Shown here: piece after piece, positions 7,914 to 16,681 of the stretch
Layout of the letters: each line of letters starts with the position of its first letter
How positions within the stretch are numbered: position 1 is the first letter of the stretch
Source of the DNA: SKGA01 sp051819745
GTDB lineage: Archaea > Nanobdellota > Nanobdellia > Woesearchaeales > SKGA01
Direction of reading: 5' to 3'
Assembly (NCBI GenBank): GCA_051819745.1
Contig: JBNJGO010000007.1
Span: 1-35,568, forward strand
Length of the DNA: 35,568 bases
The notes under the pieces: model-generated
What the model was told of the DNA's origin: nothing
Seen by the model: only the letters and a program-made list of their open reading frames with translations
Databases searched by the model: none
Translations under genes and position numbers: made by a program

Positions 7914-8360
7914 TTATATGACAATAATATAAGCTAGCGCTATTAATTCTGTGGTGAACAAAATATTTTCACTAAAAGATCCTGTTTTAATCGGACCTCT
8001 AAGTCTTTTCAATCCAGGGAAGAAACGCACACCCTCTTTTGTCAAAGCGTCCAGGAGAAGATGAGAAGTAAATCCCGCTATAAAAGAATATAATAATATA
8101 CTATCGAGAATGATCGCAAGAGGTATGATAAGAAGTCCGAGAAAAAGTAGTGTGTGAAAGAAACCCCTATGTTTTGAAATCCAGGAAATGACACTGATTT
8201 TTCTTCCGAAATATGAATTTTTTGAATCAATATCAGGTAATAAAGAACCTATTACTGCTATGAAAATAATTGAAATTTCAAAAACAACAGTTTCGGTAAC
8301 AATAAAAGTAAAAAGCGAACCGATCAAAAGACCGGTAAGAGCGTGAGTTTTCCCTAACAT
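7914..8360 (-). CDS. YdjM-type membrane-bound metal-dependent hydrolase homologue
   Basis: A 148-residue membrane protein with about four hydrophobic segments. It shows the conserved pattern of the YdjM family: THALTGLLIG near the N-terminus, LLPDIDS after the second segment, HRGFFHT in the middle, and FTSHLLLDALTKEGVRFFPG near the end. The Asp and His residues in these motifs would bind metal at the membrane surface; the physiological substrate of the family is not established. ATG 8360 has GAGAG seven bases upstream and lies 10 bases after the stop of the RPA-like gene, so the two are co-transcribed. A TTG at 8387 would overlap the upstream gene and is less likely. Confidence 0.85.
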   Translation of the reverse strand: MLGKTHALTGLLIGSLFTFIVTETVVFEISIIFIAVIGSLLPDIDSKNSYFGRKISVISWISKHRGFFHTLLFLGLLIIPLAIILDSILLYSFIAGFTSHLLLDALTKEGVRFFPGLKRLRGPIKTGSFSENILFTTELIALAYIIVI

Positions 8361-8370
8361 TATTTTACTC

Positions 8371-9498
8371 TCATAATCCTTGTTCAATATCGTCTATTGA
8401 TGGAAGATCATCATCCTTTGAAGACACGCTTTCTTCTTTAACAGTATCTGTTGAAGAGGAGGGTTCTGTTTTAGGATCGTTTGTCGTAGTGTCTGTTGAT
8501 GAACTTTTTTCCTCTGTTGCTGAAGCACTTGCTGTTGGATCTGGATCTGTGTTTAGTTCGAAAATGACGATTTCAAGATTGTTGTAAATATTGTTCTTTT
8601 TTATCTTTCCTTTTCCATGTATTATTGTTCCTAACAAATCCGTTTTTATTTCTTCAAGACGATCAGTATCATCTTGTAGCGAAATAATTTGGTCTTCTGG
8701 CATGCTAAGAAGTTCTTGAATTTGTTCTTTCCATAGTGTTGCTCTCATGTTGTCAGTTCCATCATCTAAAAAGAGATTCATCACATAGTTATATGCTGGT
8801 TTTTCTTGTTTTCCGTGTTGCGGACAAGTAAATTCATCATCTTCTTGTTGTAGTCTTTTTCCACATTCAGGACAGCTTTTGAAGAATCGGGGAGTGTATG
8901 CTTGAACGATAGTTGCAGTTATAGCGACAAGTTGGTCTTGTTCGGTGATATCTTTTATTTTTTTTGTTTCCAGAGAGGATCGTTGTGTGAACTCTTTTAC
9001 TTCAACAGTTTTTCCCTCAGGATTTATAGTGCATTTCGAGTTCGAGCCAAGGTGTAATTCTACATAACCATTATTTTCTTTGGTGTATGCTTCCTTTACT
9101 TCGAGAATATCCCCTTCGTTTATTTTTTCGAAATAATTAGTTACATAATCATTCCAGAAAGTGAGTTTGATACGTCCAGTATCATCTGCCATGAAAAGAT
9201 TTCCAACCTTTCCTTCTTTATCTGCACCAAACGTGTGGATATCATATTTTTTCTGGACCTTAGCTAATGTGGTAACATTTCTCATTCCTGCGAGAATGTC
9301 TTTGACTTTAAGTTCGCTTACAGCTGGTTTTTCTGTTTTGATATCGAGCTCATTTGCAATTATGTGCAGTGCGCCTTCTTCTGAGATGAGACCCCCTAGA
9401 GAAGATAATTTTTCTTGTAGTTTTGCGTCAAGTTCATCTGCAGTGAGTTTGTTTGAATCGAGAATTTTCTTTTTTAATAATGCACTAGTGTCTGTCAT
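8371..9498 (-). CDS. Replication protein A-like ssDNA-binding protein (OB folds and zinc finger)
   Basis: A 375-residue archaeal RPA1-like protein that coats single-stranded DNA in replication and repair. An N-terminal helical part (1-65) precedes an OB fold at about 66-170 (LFMADDTGRIKLTFWND, then GDILEVKEAYTKENNGYVEL). A second OB fold at about 190-320 contains a zinc finger, CPECG then CPQHG, in which the fourth ligand is His (C-x2-C-x9-C-x2-H), and then LFLDDGTDNMRATLW. The last 55 residues are Ser/Thr/Asp-rich and end in an acidic motif, as in bacterial SSB tails that bind partners. The ribosome-binding site GGGTGGT precedes ATG 9498. The gene is the first of a pair with the YdjM-like gene. 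Confidence 0.9.
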   Translation of the reverse strand: MTDTSALLKKKILDSNKLTADELDAKLQEKLSSLGGLISEEGALHIIANELDIKTEKPAVSELKVKDILAGMRNVTTLAKVQKKYDIHTFGADKEGKVGNLFMADDTGRIKLTFWNDYVTNYFEKINEGDILEVKEAYTKENNGYVELHLGSNSKCTINPEGKTVEVKEFTQRSSLETKKIKDITEQDQLVAITATIVQAYTPRFFKSCPECGKRLQQEDDEFTCPQHGKQEKPAYNYVMNLFLDDGTDNMRATLWKEQIQELLSMPEDQIISLQDDTDRLEEIKTDLLGTIIHGKGKIKKNNIYNNLEIVIFELNTDPDPTASASATEEKSSSTDTTTNDPKTEPSSSTDTVKEESVSSKDDDLPSIDDIEQGL

Positions 9499-9575
9499 AT
9501 ATCATACCACCCTATTGGTTGTTCTACTTTTATTTGAAAGCAGTACCAGGATAAGAATGTGTTTATTTTTAAGTG

Positions 9576-10127
9576 TTATGCCTCTTCTTCCAGTGAATTG
9601 AATACAGTCGTCACTATGTTGTGGGAATAACCTTGTTGTTTTAGTGTTGATCGTATTTGTTCATCAGAATATCCTAGTGACCGAACTTTTCGGACATAAT
9701 CTTGTAGTTGCCTGAGTTGTTGAGAGGTTCCATGTCGTCGCTTATGGACGTGGATAAATAAAGTGATTGCAATAATAAAAAAAAGAAGCGCTATCGCTGA
9801 TATGAGAAGTTCTCTGAGGTTATCTCGTATGAATTGAGGGATAACGGCTTGTTCTGATATGTTCTCATTTGAGGTGTGCTCCGTATCATCAAGTCCGTTG
9901 ATGTGTTGATCAGTTGTTTGAGAACTAGTGTTCGATGATGATTGCCGTCCTTCAAGGTTAGGATTTGAAAGACAGTCAAAATCTACCTCTCTACAAGAGG
10001 GATCACAGTATCCATCTATTCCTTGCACACAATCATTTGCTTGGGCTAAAGTATTTGCAGGCATAACTACAACTACTAGTGTGACAAAGACAATAATGGT
10101 TGCTAGTTGTTTGTATAATATCATCAT
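9576..10127 (-). CDS. Membrane protein with Cys-rich ectodomain and UBA-like tail
   Basis: A 183-residue type I membrane protein. A signal peptide at 1-28 (ending around TLAQA) is followed by a short Cys motif, C-x9-C-x3-C-x7-C, with the pattern D.YCDPSC....DFDC, a Ser/Thr/Asn-rich stalk, and a transmembrane helix at about 108-128. The cytoplasmic end (139-180) reads LQDYVRKVRSLGYSDEQIRS and then LKQQGYSHNIVTTVF, which looks like a three-helix UBA/CUE-type domain that I recall at the ends of many DPANN membrane proteins. It is the last gene of the surface-protein block, starting 6 bases after the upstream stop without a clear ribosome-binding site, so translational coupling is likely. Confidence 0.75.
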   Translation of the reverse strand: MMILYKQLATIIVFVTLVVVVMPANTLAQANDCVQGIDGYCDPSCREVDFDCLSNPNLEGRQSSSNTSSQTTDQHINGLDDTEHTSNENISEQAVIPQFIRDNLRELLISAIALLFFIIAITLFIHVHKRRHGTSQQLRQLQDYVRKVRSLGYSDEQIRSTLKQQGYSHNIVTTVFNSLEEEA

Positions 10128-10133
10128 AGTATT

Positions 10134-10919
10134 TTAATCTGGTTTACTTATCGCATATACCATACCATCTTTATTACTGGCATCTAATCTTAAGTCATAT
10201 TCTTCGATGACAAATGTTTTAAGCGCTTTATCTTTGATCAATTCTTCATACGCATCTTCATTAACTGTATTGGTAAACGCGTTCGGAAGTTCATCATACT
10301 CCGGTCTTCCAACCCAATTAAGGATGTTTGCTTTATTTCTTTTTTCATCAGCCCACCCCAAAAAGATAACACTATGTTTATCACCATCATAATTGAAAGA
10401 AATGATATCACCTGGAGCGAGCATGTCTTTAGTGATTTCTTGTGTATTACTACAACCATCATCAAAGTCATCACTTGTGTAATCATCGTGAAGACAATAA
10501 TCAAATTCACCCCATTCAAATCCTGCTTTTTTGTAGGCGAAAAGAGTAGAATCAAAGCAATTCATACCATTGCCATCAGCATCAGTTAATATTTCAAGCC
10601 CGTTATAGGTGCATGTTTTTTTATCTGAATTACAACTACCTGTAGAAACACCCCCTCGATCATCTACAACAAAAGGATATCCATCAAGATCCGCTAGTTT
10701 GGCAACATTTTCATCATCAATTGACAACGAATTACTTGGAGAAGCGCCTTTGTTGATAAAATCAAACATTGAATCTTTTGTGTTTTGGGGTCCATCCATT
10801 CGTGTGATAAGTATTGGTATTATTATTGCTAAAAAAAATATTATAATAAGTATTTTTTGAATCATTGTTAATGAACCACCCTCTGATTGTCCTTTGTTTG
10901 TTTGGAATAATTGTTTCAT
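10134..10919 (-). CDS. Pilin-like anchored papain-fold (NlpC/P60-like) protein
   Basis: A 261-residue protein with a class III-type signal (TNKG-QSEGG) and one hydrophobic segment at about 22-41, then a globular domain. This domain matches the last 190 residues of the 1537-residue neighbour: NCFDST.FAYKK (Cys121), SCSNT..ITK.ML..GDIIS, H.V.FLGWAD (His182), LNWVG.P.Y..LP..FTN and GMVYAI. The Cys in a helix start followed by GDII and a strand His is the layout of NlpC/P60 papain-like peptidases or amidases, so Cys121/His182 could be catalytic. The ribosome-binding site AGGTGAT (10924-10930) selects ATG 10919, and a TATA-like box lies at 10954-10964. Substrate is unknown. Confidence 0.75.
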   Translation of the reverse strand: MKQLFQTNKGQSEGGSLTMIQKILIIIFFLAIIIPILITRMDGPQNTKDSMFDFINKGASPSNSLSIDDENVAKLADLDGYPFVVDDRGGVSTGSCNSDKKTCTYNGLEILTDADGNGMNCFDSTLFAYKKAGFEWGEFDYCLHDDYTSDDFDDGCSNTQEITKDMLAPGDIISFNYDGDKHSVIFLGWADEKRNKANILNWVGRPEYDELPNAFTNTVNEDAYEELIKDKALKTFVIEEYDLRLDASNKDGMVYAISKPD

Positions 10920-10953
10920 TCATATCACCTTGTTGTTAGTTAAAAGTATAGTA

Positions 10954-10964
10954 GTTATATTTAG
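10954..10964 (-). promoter_or_regulatory. TATA-like box ahead of the small papain-fold gene
   Basis: CTAAATATAAC on the minus strand. It predicts a start near 10933, just upstream of the AGGTGAT ribosome-binding site, so the last two genes of the block may be transcribed separately from the giant gene. Confidence 0.35.
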
Positions 10965-10977
10965 TCAATACAACATA

Positions 10978-13900
10978 TTATGTTATTGCATACACCATTC
11001 CTTCTTCGTTACTCTCATCGAATTTTAGAGTGTATGTTTCTGTTCTAAATGATTTAAGAGTATTTTTTGAAAGGAGTGTTGAATATTGTTGATTATCAAA
11101 CGCGTTTGTGAAAGTGGAAGGGAGGTTGGCATATGATGGTTTTCCGACCCAATTAAGAAGGTACGCTTCATTATTGGCTTTGTCAGCCCATCCTAAAAAA
11201 ACAACATTATGATTGATACCTTCCCAATTCATGGAAATGATATCACCAGCCGAAAGCATACCTTTAGTAATATCATCAGTATTACTGCAACTATCATCAA
11301 AACGACTTTCAGTTATAGAATCATTAAGGCAAAATTCGAAGCCAGGAAAGTCTTGTCCTACTTTTTTGTAAGCATATGTTGTCGAGTCAAAACAGTTTAT
11401 TCCACCACTATCATCTAAGTCTTTAAGAACCTCGACATCTTCTAAAGTACACGTTTCTGAATCGCAAGTTTGTTTATTGTCCCAATCAAGTTCTCCGTAA
11501 CGATCTTCGACGATAAAAATATGTCCTTCAAGTCCGATGAGTGATTTTACAAAATCGTTATCAGCAGGAATATCTTCTGCAGGTATACTTGTTGGTCGAG
11601 AACCAGTGTATGTTATATCACTTTCATCTCGTATTCCAAGAAGAACCTCTCTGTCTTCATCAAGTTTGTTAAGGTAATTAGTGCATTGTCCTGATGAAAA
11701 CATATTGCTTGCATATGAAATTTGTTCTAAGCCGGGGACCGCACTCACCACAACGTCTGTTATTTCGTCAATAATGACGGTAAAAGATCCTGATTGTGTT
11801 TGTGGTTGGACGTTAAGATGGTGGTCCATGACAGATAATTCGTAAGTGTATGATGATTGGTTTTCAAACAAGGGTGTTGATCCTGTATTTCCTATTGTAT
11901 AATAATATTGTCTTGATGTTGAATCATCTTCAGTGTATTTGAGTTGGTGGAGTGTTTTAAAGGAAAACATCTTTCTTAAAGAAGAAGTGGAAGTGAATCC
12001 ATTGGTTTGTGTTCCGATGTATTCTATTGAAACTGCTTGCGATACTGGAATGAAATAAGTAAGGTTTTTTGATCCATCATCTGAACGGACCGTAAGGTTG
12101 TAAGCATATATATCTTCATCGTTCTCGTCAGACCATTGAAACATGATTGCAGGATTTTGATTGCAAAGATATTGTGTTGTTGATACGGAATCTATTTTAT
12201 CAGGTGGAACGCTATCATTAAGTTCGACAGCAAATTGTAATGAAGAGGATAAGGAATCGGTTTCAAGAGAGAATAAGAAGGTGTCTGTCGGTTCTCTGCA
12301 CGCAAACGAGTCCATCATTTGAGAATTGTAAGAAGTCATTGTCATTCCTGATTGTGCGTGCAATGAAGAAATGTTTTGTGTAGAGTCTTCTTTAACACAG
12401 TTATTGTGTCGACAGAACGTTATGATGTTTCTTCCTTGAATATCGTTTGCAATGAGTTCTGAAAGGGTACTATAGCATACTGGCCCCACCGAATGTATGA
12501 AAACGTGCTCGCCATCAGGGTCAGGAGTGAAGGTTTCATGACAATATGGATTTCCAGTATATGCTGTTTTTGCAACATCAGAAACCTCTCCCCGACCAAC
12601 ATATATTCCTGCATGACCATATTGTTGCGCAGCTTGTGATCGTCCATCACTTGAGAAAATATCTCCTGGCCGAAGTAATTCTGGGTTGAGGAAGGTGTTT
12701 GAGGATACGCTTTGAGGAGTGCATTTTTTATTTCCATCTCCATAGACTGCATCAAACGATTCAGTATATCGAAAGACATTGGTGACAAATGATCCGCATT
12801 GGGTTGTACACTTCTCTTTTTTTGCTTGTGCTGGCGAACAAGATCCCGTCCCCCCATAACCCGTTCCAAGGTATTTGTTTGCAGTATCTGCAATAGATTG
12901 GCAACTTGAATCCTCTGTTGTGGAAGGTGTTTGGTCTTGTGACGAAATATCAAAAGTTTCAAGACCTGAAATGTCAAAACTGCTTGTGAAACTATCTAGT
13001 GTGGAGTCAAACATGTCAGCAAAGTATGATGAGTCACCACTTTCGTCCTCTGAGTGTTGTGCTATTGTCGCTTGCACAAGGGGTTTATGATAATTGGTTG
13101 TAGTATAATCTTCGTATGAAAAATGTTTGAGGAGTGCAAACGAATATTTTTCTTTAAGTAGAGTGGATGATGAATCTTTGACAAGTATCGTTCCATCTTC
13201 TTTGAATGTGAAGGTGAGTTGTTGGGGAATAGTTGAACCATCATCGTGTTTTATTGAGAGCGGTAGTAAGTGTGCTTTTCCGACATGATTATCGTTCTCG
13301 TCATAGATAGTGACATCTGATGGTAAGTATGACTCCCATCGTAGTGTAAAAGTTACATCGCTTGATAGTTTTGAAGTGTTTGTTTCTATTTTGCAGACAC
13401 ATCCTGATTGTTCATTGGTAGAACAATCAAGTAGTTGTTTTATGATGGAGTCTCGAAATAGTTCTGGTGATGAAACAGCGTTTGCTGAAGAAGCGATTCT
13501 CGCTTCTTGCACACCCTCGTTATAATTATAAACAAAACTTTTGACTGTTGAGGGAAGATTGTTTGTAATACTTTCAAGCTGTCTTGAAAAGTCGTTGATT
13601 GATTGTTGTAAAAATGAGAAGTCAATAGAAATATGTTGTTGCTCATCTATATCTAGTTTCAAGTGGTTTTTTTGGTTTGAAAGAAAAGGATTTCCAATAC
13701 ATTGTTCGGAGAGTGATCTCGCGACAAGGTTTGGATATTCATACACTTCATCCCATTTTGATTCTTTATTTGACCATGATTCTTCTACTTTCTTGAGTCC
13801 GTTTGAAATATCTTCATAAGAAATATCCGCCCATTGTATTGTTTCTGGATCGACATCGTTTCGTTCTGCCGATGCTCTGACAACATATTTGAGACTTCCA

Positions 13901-15591
13901 GGTCCTGCATTGTATGCAAGCGAAAGCAAGTAATAGTTGGGGTTTGCGGAATCAATGTATGTGGACGTGTCTATAAGATGCGCTATAAATCTTGTCGATG
14001 TCTTGATAGCATAAACAACATCACCATCTTCAATGATGTTAAGATTACAGGAATCTTCAGAGTTTTGATTAAGCGTGTCACATGCTGAAGTTGATAGTTG
14101 CATCGGACCTCGCATCTCACTTTCACTAACAGTTTTTTCTCCTGAAAGCCAAGCATCGATTCCTCCGGCAGAACCAACTTCTACTGTTATTATTGCTTTG
14201 ATGTACGCTTCTGGAACACCGTATTCGTCTGATGCTTCTGCGATTGCAGTGTTCAACTCATGTTTATCGACCGATGATTGAAGATCGCCGAATGAAATTC
14301 TATCGTGCTTGATTGCATCTTCATTGAGTTGTGTGAAGTCAATTGGAAGAACACAGCTTCCTTCCACATCTTGTGAATCTTTCGTAAAATGATCAAGGAG
14401 TGTTTGTGCAGAACCAGTGAATGTTGATTCTTTTATTCTAAACACTGCATCTATATTATTTTTATAGGATGAAGGCAGTGACTCTTTCACTAGACCCGTT
14501 GATTGTCTTGAATGACTAACTTTCCCCTCTCCGACATAGAGCATCATATGTGAAGGAGCGACATCACCTTGTTGTTTGTAAAAAAGAATATCTCCGGACT
14601 GTAATTGTTCTGCAAGGAATTCTTTTGAACAAGAAGCTTCTCCCCCTGAAGAACATATTTTTTCAATATCAGGATGTTCTTGAAAATCCTTATAGTATGC
14701 TGGAGTTGATTTTCTTGTTTGGAAAAGAGAACAGTCAGCGTGTTTTCCAACCCACCATAACCATCCAGAACTATCGAATCCTTCTGTCGTAAAAGCGGAT
14801 CGTCCTTCTTGCATTCTTGTAATCACAACATCTTTTGAGAAAAAAGACCCTGTATTCTTTTCTTGTAGTGCTGTTGTGTGTTCATAACTATAGGGCGATT
14901 CACCACCGACAACATAATCGAATTGTGGATAGTATGAATGATAAAAGTCTGCAATATCAACAAGACAAGTTACATTTGCACACGGTATTATTGTTTCATT
15001 ACCATACCCTCCTAGAGGTCCTTTTGAATAGTGTTGTTTTGACTGTGCTGATGTTGTTTGTTCACTTGAGTTAAATAATATGCGAATAGGATCTCTTGAA
15101 GTTATAGATATTTCTGTCGATCCTCCCTGTTGTTGGAACGAAACTGCTGGCGTGAATGAGAATGATTGTTCGGGATGCGAGGATATTGTTTTTTCGAGTT
15201 TGGTGTTTAAGTATTCTTTGTAGTTTTCTTGATATGATGGGATGCACGATTGTTGTTGATTTGTCGAGTAGATGATTGGATAAATATAATCACCGCAAGG
15301 ATGTTGTGATTTCGGCCCTTGTGTTGTTTGTTCATAATACATACCATTGTATTCCATGAAATTATCAAACGATTGATCCACAGATAATTCGATTGCTGAA
15401 TCAATGAATGATTGTGTGCTTGTTGCTTTTTGGTCTGATAACAGAAGACGATAGGCGTTTCTTCCAACATCAATATTTTCTGATGAATCGTCAGAGGTGT
15501 AGACTACTATGAGACTTATCATTAACAGCAAGAATGCTAGCGAGAACAAGAGCGTCATGAATCCTCGTTTTGAATGATTGAATATTACCAT
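10978..15591 (-). CDS. Giant pilin-anchored multi-hydrolase (three NlpC/P60-like domains and a lytic transglycosylase-like domain)
   Basis: A 1537-residue surface protein. The N-terminus (HSKRG-FMTLLFS, hydrophobic 11-31) is pilin-like. Domain 1 (265-385) has the NlpC/P60 pattern but DSSG where DCSG is expected (Ser274), with GDILFY and SHMMLYVG (His348) intact. Domain 2 (445-620) resembles an SLT-type lytic transglycosylase: Glu471 in ITVEVGS, GPMQL at 495-499, and LAYNAGPG ending at 565. Domain 3 (897-1062) is a second papain-like unit with Cys932 (TQCGSF) and His993 (YGHAGIYVG). Residues 1100-1280 look like beta-sandwich. Domain 4 (1345-1537) has Cys1400 and His1461 and is paralogous to the next gene. 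ATG 15591 follows AGGTGA and overlaps the upstream gene by 7 bases. Peptide and glycan bonds of peptidoglycan are the expected targets of such domains; in an archaeon the true substrate is open. Confidence 0.85.
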   Translation of the reverse strand: MVIFNHSKRGFMTLLFSLAFLLLMISLIVVYTSDDSSENIDVGRNAYRLLLSDQKATSTQSFIDSAIELSVDQSFDNFMEYNGMYYEQTTQGPKSQHPCGDYIYPIIYSTNQQQSCIPSYQENYKEYLNTKLEKTISSHPEQSFSFTPAVSFQQQGGSTEISITSRDPIRILFNSSEQTTSAQSKQHYSKGPLGGYGNETIIPCANVTCLVDIADFYHSYYPQFDYVVGGESPYSYEHTTALQEKNTGSFFSKDVVITRMQEGRSAFTTEGFDSSGWLWWVGKHADCSLFQTRKSTPAYYKDFQEHPDIEKICSSGGEASCSKEFLAEQLQSGDILFYKQQGDVAPSHMMLYVGEGKVSHSRQSTGLVKESLPSSYKNNIDAVFRIKESTFTGSAQTLLDHFTKDSQDVEGSCVLPIDFTQLNEDAIKHDRISFGDLQSSVDKHELNTAIAEASDEYGVPEAYIKAIITVEVGSAGGIDAWLSGEKTVSESEMRGPMQLSTSACDTLNQNSEDSCNLNIIEDGDVVYAIKTSTRFIAHLIDTSTYIDSANPNYYLLSLAYNAGPGSLKYVVRASAERNDVDPETIQWADISYEDISNGLKKVEESWSNKESKWDEVYEYPNLVARSLSEQCIGNPFLSNQKNHLKLDIDEQQHISIDFSFLQQSINDFSRQLESITNNLPSTVKSFVYNYNEGVQEARIASSANAVSSPELFRDSIIKQLLDCSTNEQSGCVCKIETNTSKLSSDVTFTLRWESYLPSDVTIYDENDNHVGKAHLLPLSIKHDDGSTIPQQLTFTFKEDGTILVKDSSSTLLKEKYSFALLKHFSYEDYTTTNYHKPLVQATIAQHSEDESGDSSYFADMFDSTLDSFTSSFDISGLETFDISSQDQTPSTTEDSSCQSIADTANKYLGTGYGGTGSCSPAQAKKEKCTTQCGSFVTNVFRYTESFDAVYGDGNKKCTPQSVSSNTFLNPELLRPGDIFSSDGRSQAAQQYGHAGIYVGRGEVSDVAKTAYTGNPYCHETFTPDPDGEHVFIHSVGPVCYSTLSELIANDIQGRNIITFCRHNNCVKEDSTQNISSLHAQSGMTMTSYNSQMMDSFACREPTDTFLFSLETDSLSSSLQFAVELNDSVPPDKIDSVSTTQYLCNQNPAIMFQWSDENDEDIYAYNLTVRSDDGSKNLTYFIPVSQAVSIEYIGTQTNGFTSTSSLRKMFSFKTLHQLKYTEDDSTSRQYYYTIGNTGSTPLFENQSSYTYELSVMDHHLNVQPQTQSGSFTVIIDEITDVVVSAVPGLEQISYASNMFSSGQCTNYLNKLDEDREVLLGIRDESDITYTGSRPTSIPAEDIPADNDFVKSLIGLEGHIFIVEDRYGELDWDNKQTCDSETCTLEDVEVLKDLDDSGGINCFDSTTYAYKKVGQDFPGFEFCLNDSITESRFDDSCSNTDDITKGMLSAGDIISMNWEGINHNVVFLGWADKANNEAYLLNWVGKPSYANLPSTFTNAFDNQQYSTLLSKNTLKSFRTETYTLKFDESNEEGMVYAIT

Positions 15592-16226
15592 GGACTCACC
15601 TGAGTATTAGTATAAAGATTGATATCTTCACAAGGTAAAAAACTAACCCCTATTGTTTTTGTTATTCCAGTATAAGAGTGAGGTTCTTTTACAGGAATAT
15701 AAATAGTATGAGGTAATATTGCTGGAGAAATACAGGTCCTTGCATCATTAACACCACACCCGCCTGTTAAGTCAAAACCAGTTAGTTCTTGTTGAGAGTC
15801 AGCATCACAACGAGAGTTTTTATCAACAAGGAATATGTGAAGTTTTCTTTTTGTAACAATAAGGCGCTCTATTTTTTTTACAACAGTTTCAATTTTTTCT
15901 TTTGATGAAGTCATTTTATCATCACATTCTGCGCAAGTATATTCTGTTGATGATTTTGCCATTTCTTGTTTGAGGTAGTAATAATAATATGTTTGTATTT
16001 CATCGCGAACAGTTGTTGATTGCGATGATTGCAAGGGAGTGTCAAGAAATGTTTGTATGAATGTTTTTGCATCGAGTTGTTGTTGTAATTTTTTTGTTGA
16101 ATTAGCATTTCCTTCAAGCGTTTTATCTGTAATCAGGTTAAATAGCAAGAAACCTATGACAATAAGAACAATTCCTGCAGTCGTTGCAGTAACATTCAGA
16201 GCGTGTTCTCCTCGTCTTGATTTCAT
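15585..16226 (-). CDS. Pilin-like membrane protein
   Basis: A 213-residue protein with a class III-type signal (MKSRRG-EHALNV) and hydrophobic segment at about 15-33, followed by a helical stalk and a C-terminal region with a few Cys (CAEC, CGVNDARTC). I do not recognise the outer domain. The start has GGTGAG ahead and overlaps the upstream stop in ATGA; its own stop overlaps the giant gene. That tight coupling suggests the product works in the same complex as the multi-hydrolase, perhaps as a minor pilin. Confidence 0.75.
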   Translation of the reverse strand: MKSRRGEHALNVTATTAGIVLIVIGFLLFNLITDKTLEGNANSTKKLQQQLDAKTFIQTFLDTPLQSSQSTTVRDEIQTYYYYYLKQEMAKSSTEYTCAECDDKMTSSKEKIETVVKKIERLIVTKRKLHIFLVDKNSRCDADSQQELTGFDLTGGCGVNDARTCISPAILPHTIYIPVKEPHSYTGITKTIGVSFLPCEDINLYTNTQVSPW

Positions 16227-16681
16227 GTTCTCACCGTTAATTGCGCAGGGTATCGTTTGTTTTCTTGTTGTACCAGAACATAGGTTTTTTTCTCTTGTTC
16301 GGTTGCTCCACCCCCTATCTTTGAGAAGAAGGGATTGAATGTGTTGCTTTCTAAGGACTCTACCGACACGAGAATTGATCCTTTTGGTTCGCTAAAGCAC
16401 TTGCTTAATTGTTCCTGGGTAAGTTTTGTGTAATTGAGAATGTTTGGCTGGTATATTCCGCTTTCATTGATTGCAAAGCAAACATTTGTTATTCGTTTTG
16501 TCGCCAGCGTTAGTTCTAATTCTTCGGGTACGGGCGCCTTTGCGTCTTGCATTTTTCCGATAAACGCTGCGAGAACGATTAGTATTCCTGCAAAGAGCAA
16601 TACACCTATAATTACTTGGAAGAATTGCGATGATATTGAACTGGCCGTCGATCCTTTTGTTGATTGTGCTAGTGGTTTCAT
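16223..16681 (-). CDS. Pilin-like membrane protein
   Basis: A 152-residue protein with STKG-STASSI and one hydrophobic segment at about 20-43. The outer part includes a short region with two Cys (VCFAINESG and LSKCFSE) and the order 'T.R..N.C......G...P.ILNYTKLT...L..C', a pattern I recall from small exported proteins of DPANN archaea but cannot name. It overlaps both neighbours through ATGA, so three consecutive genes are translationally coupled. The Cys pair may form a disulfide. Confidence 0.75.
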   Translation of the reverse strand: MKPLAQSTKGSTASSISSQFFQVIIGVLLFAGILIVLAAFIGKMQDAKAPVPEELELTLATKRITNVCFAINESGIYQPNILNYTKLTQEQLSKCFSEPKGSILVSVESLESNTFNPFFSKIGGGATEQEKKTYVLVQQENKRYPAQLTVRT

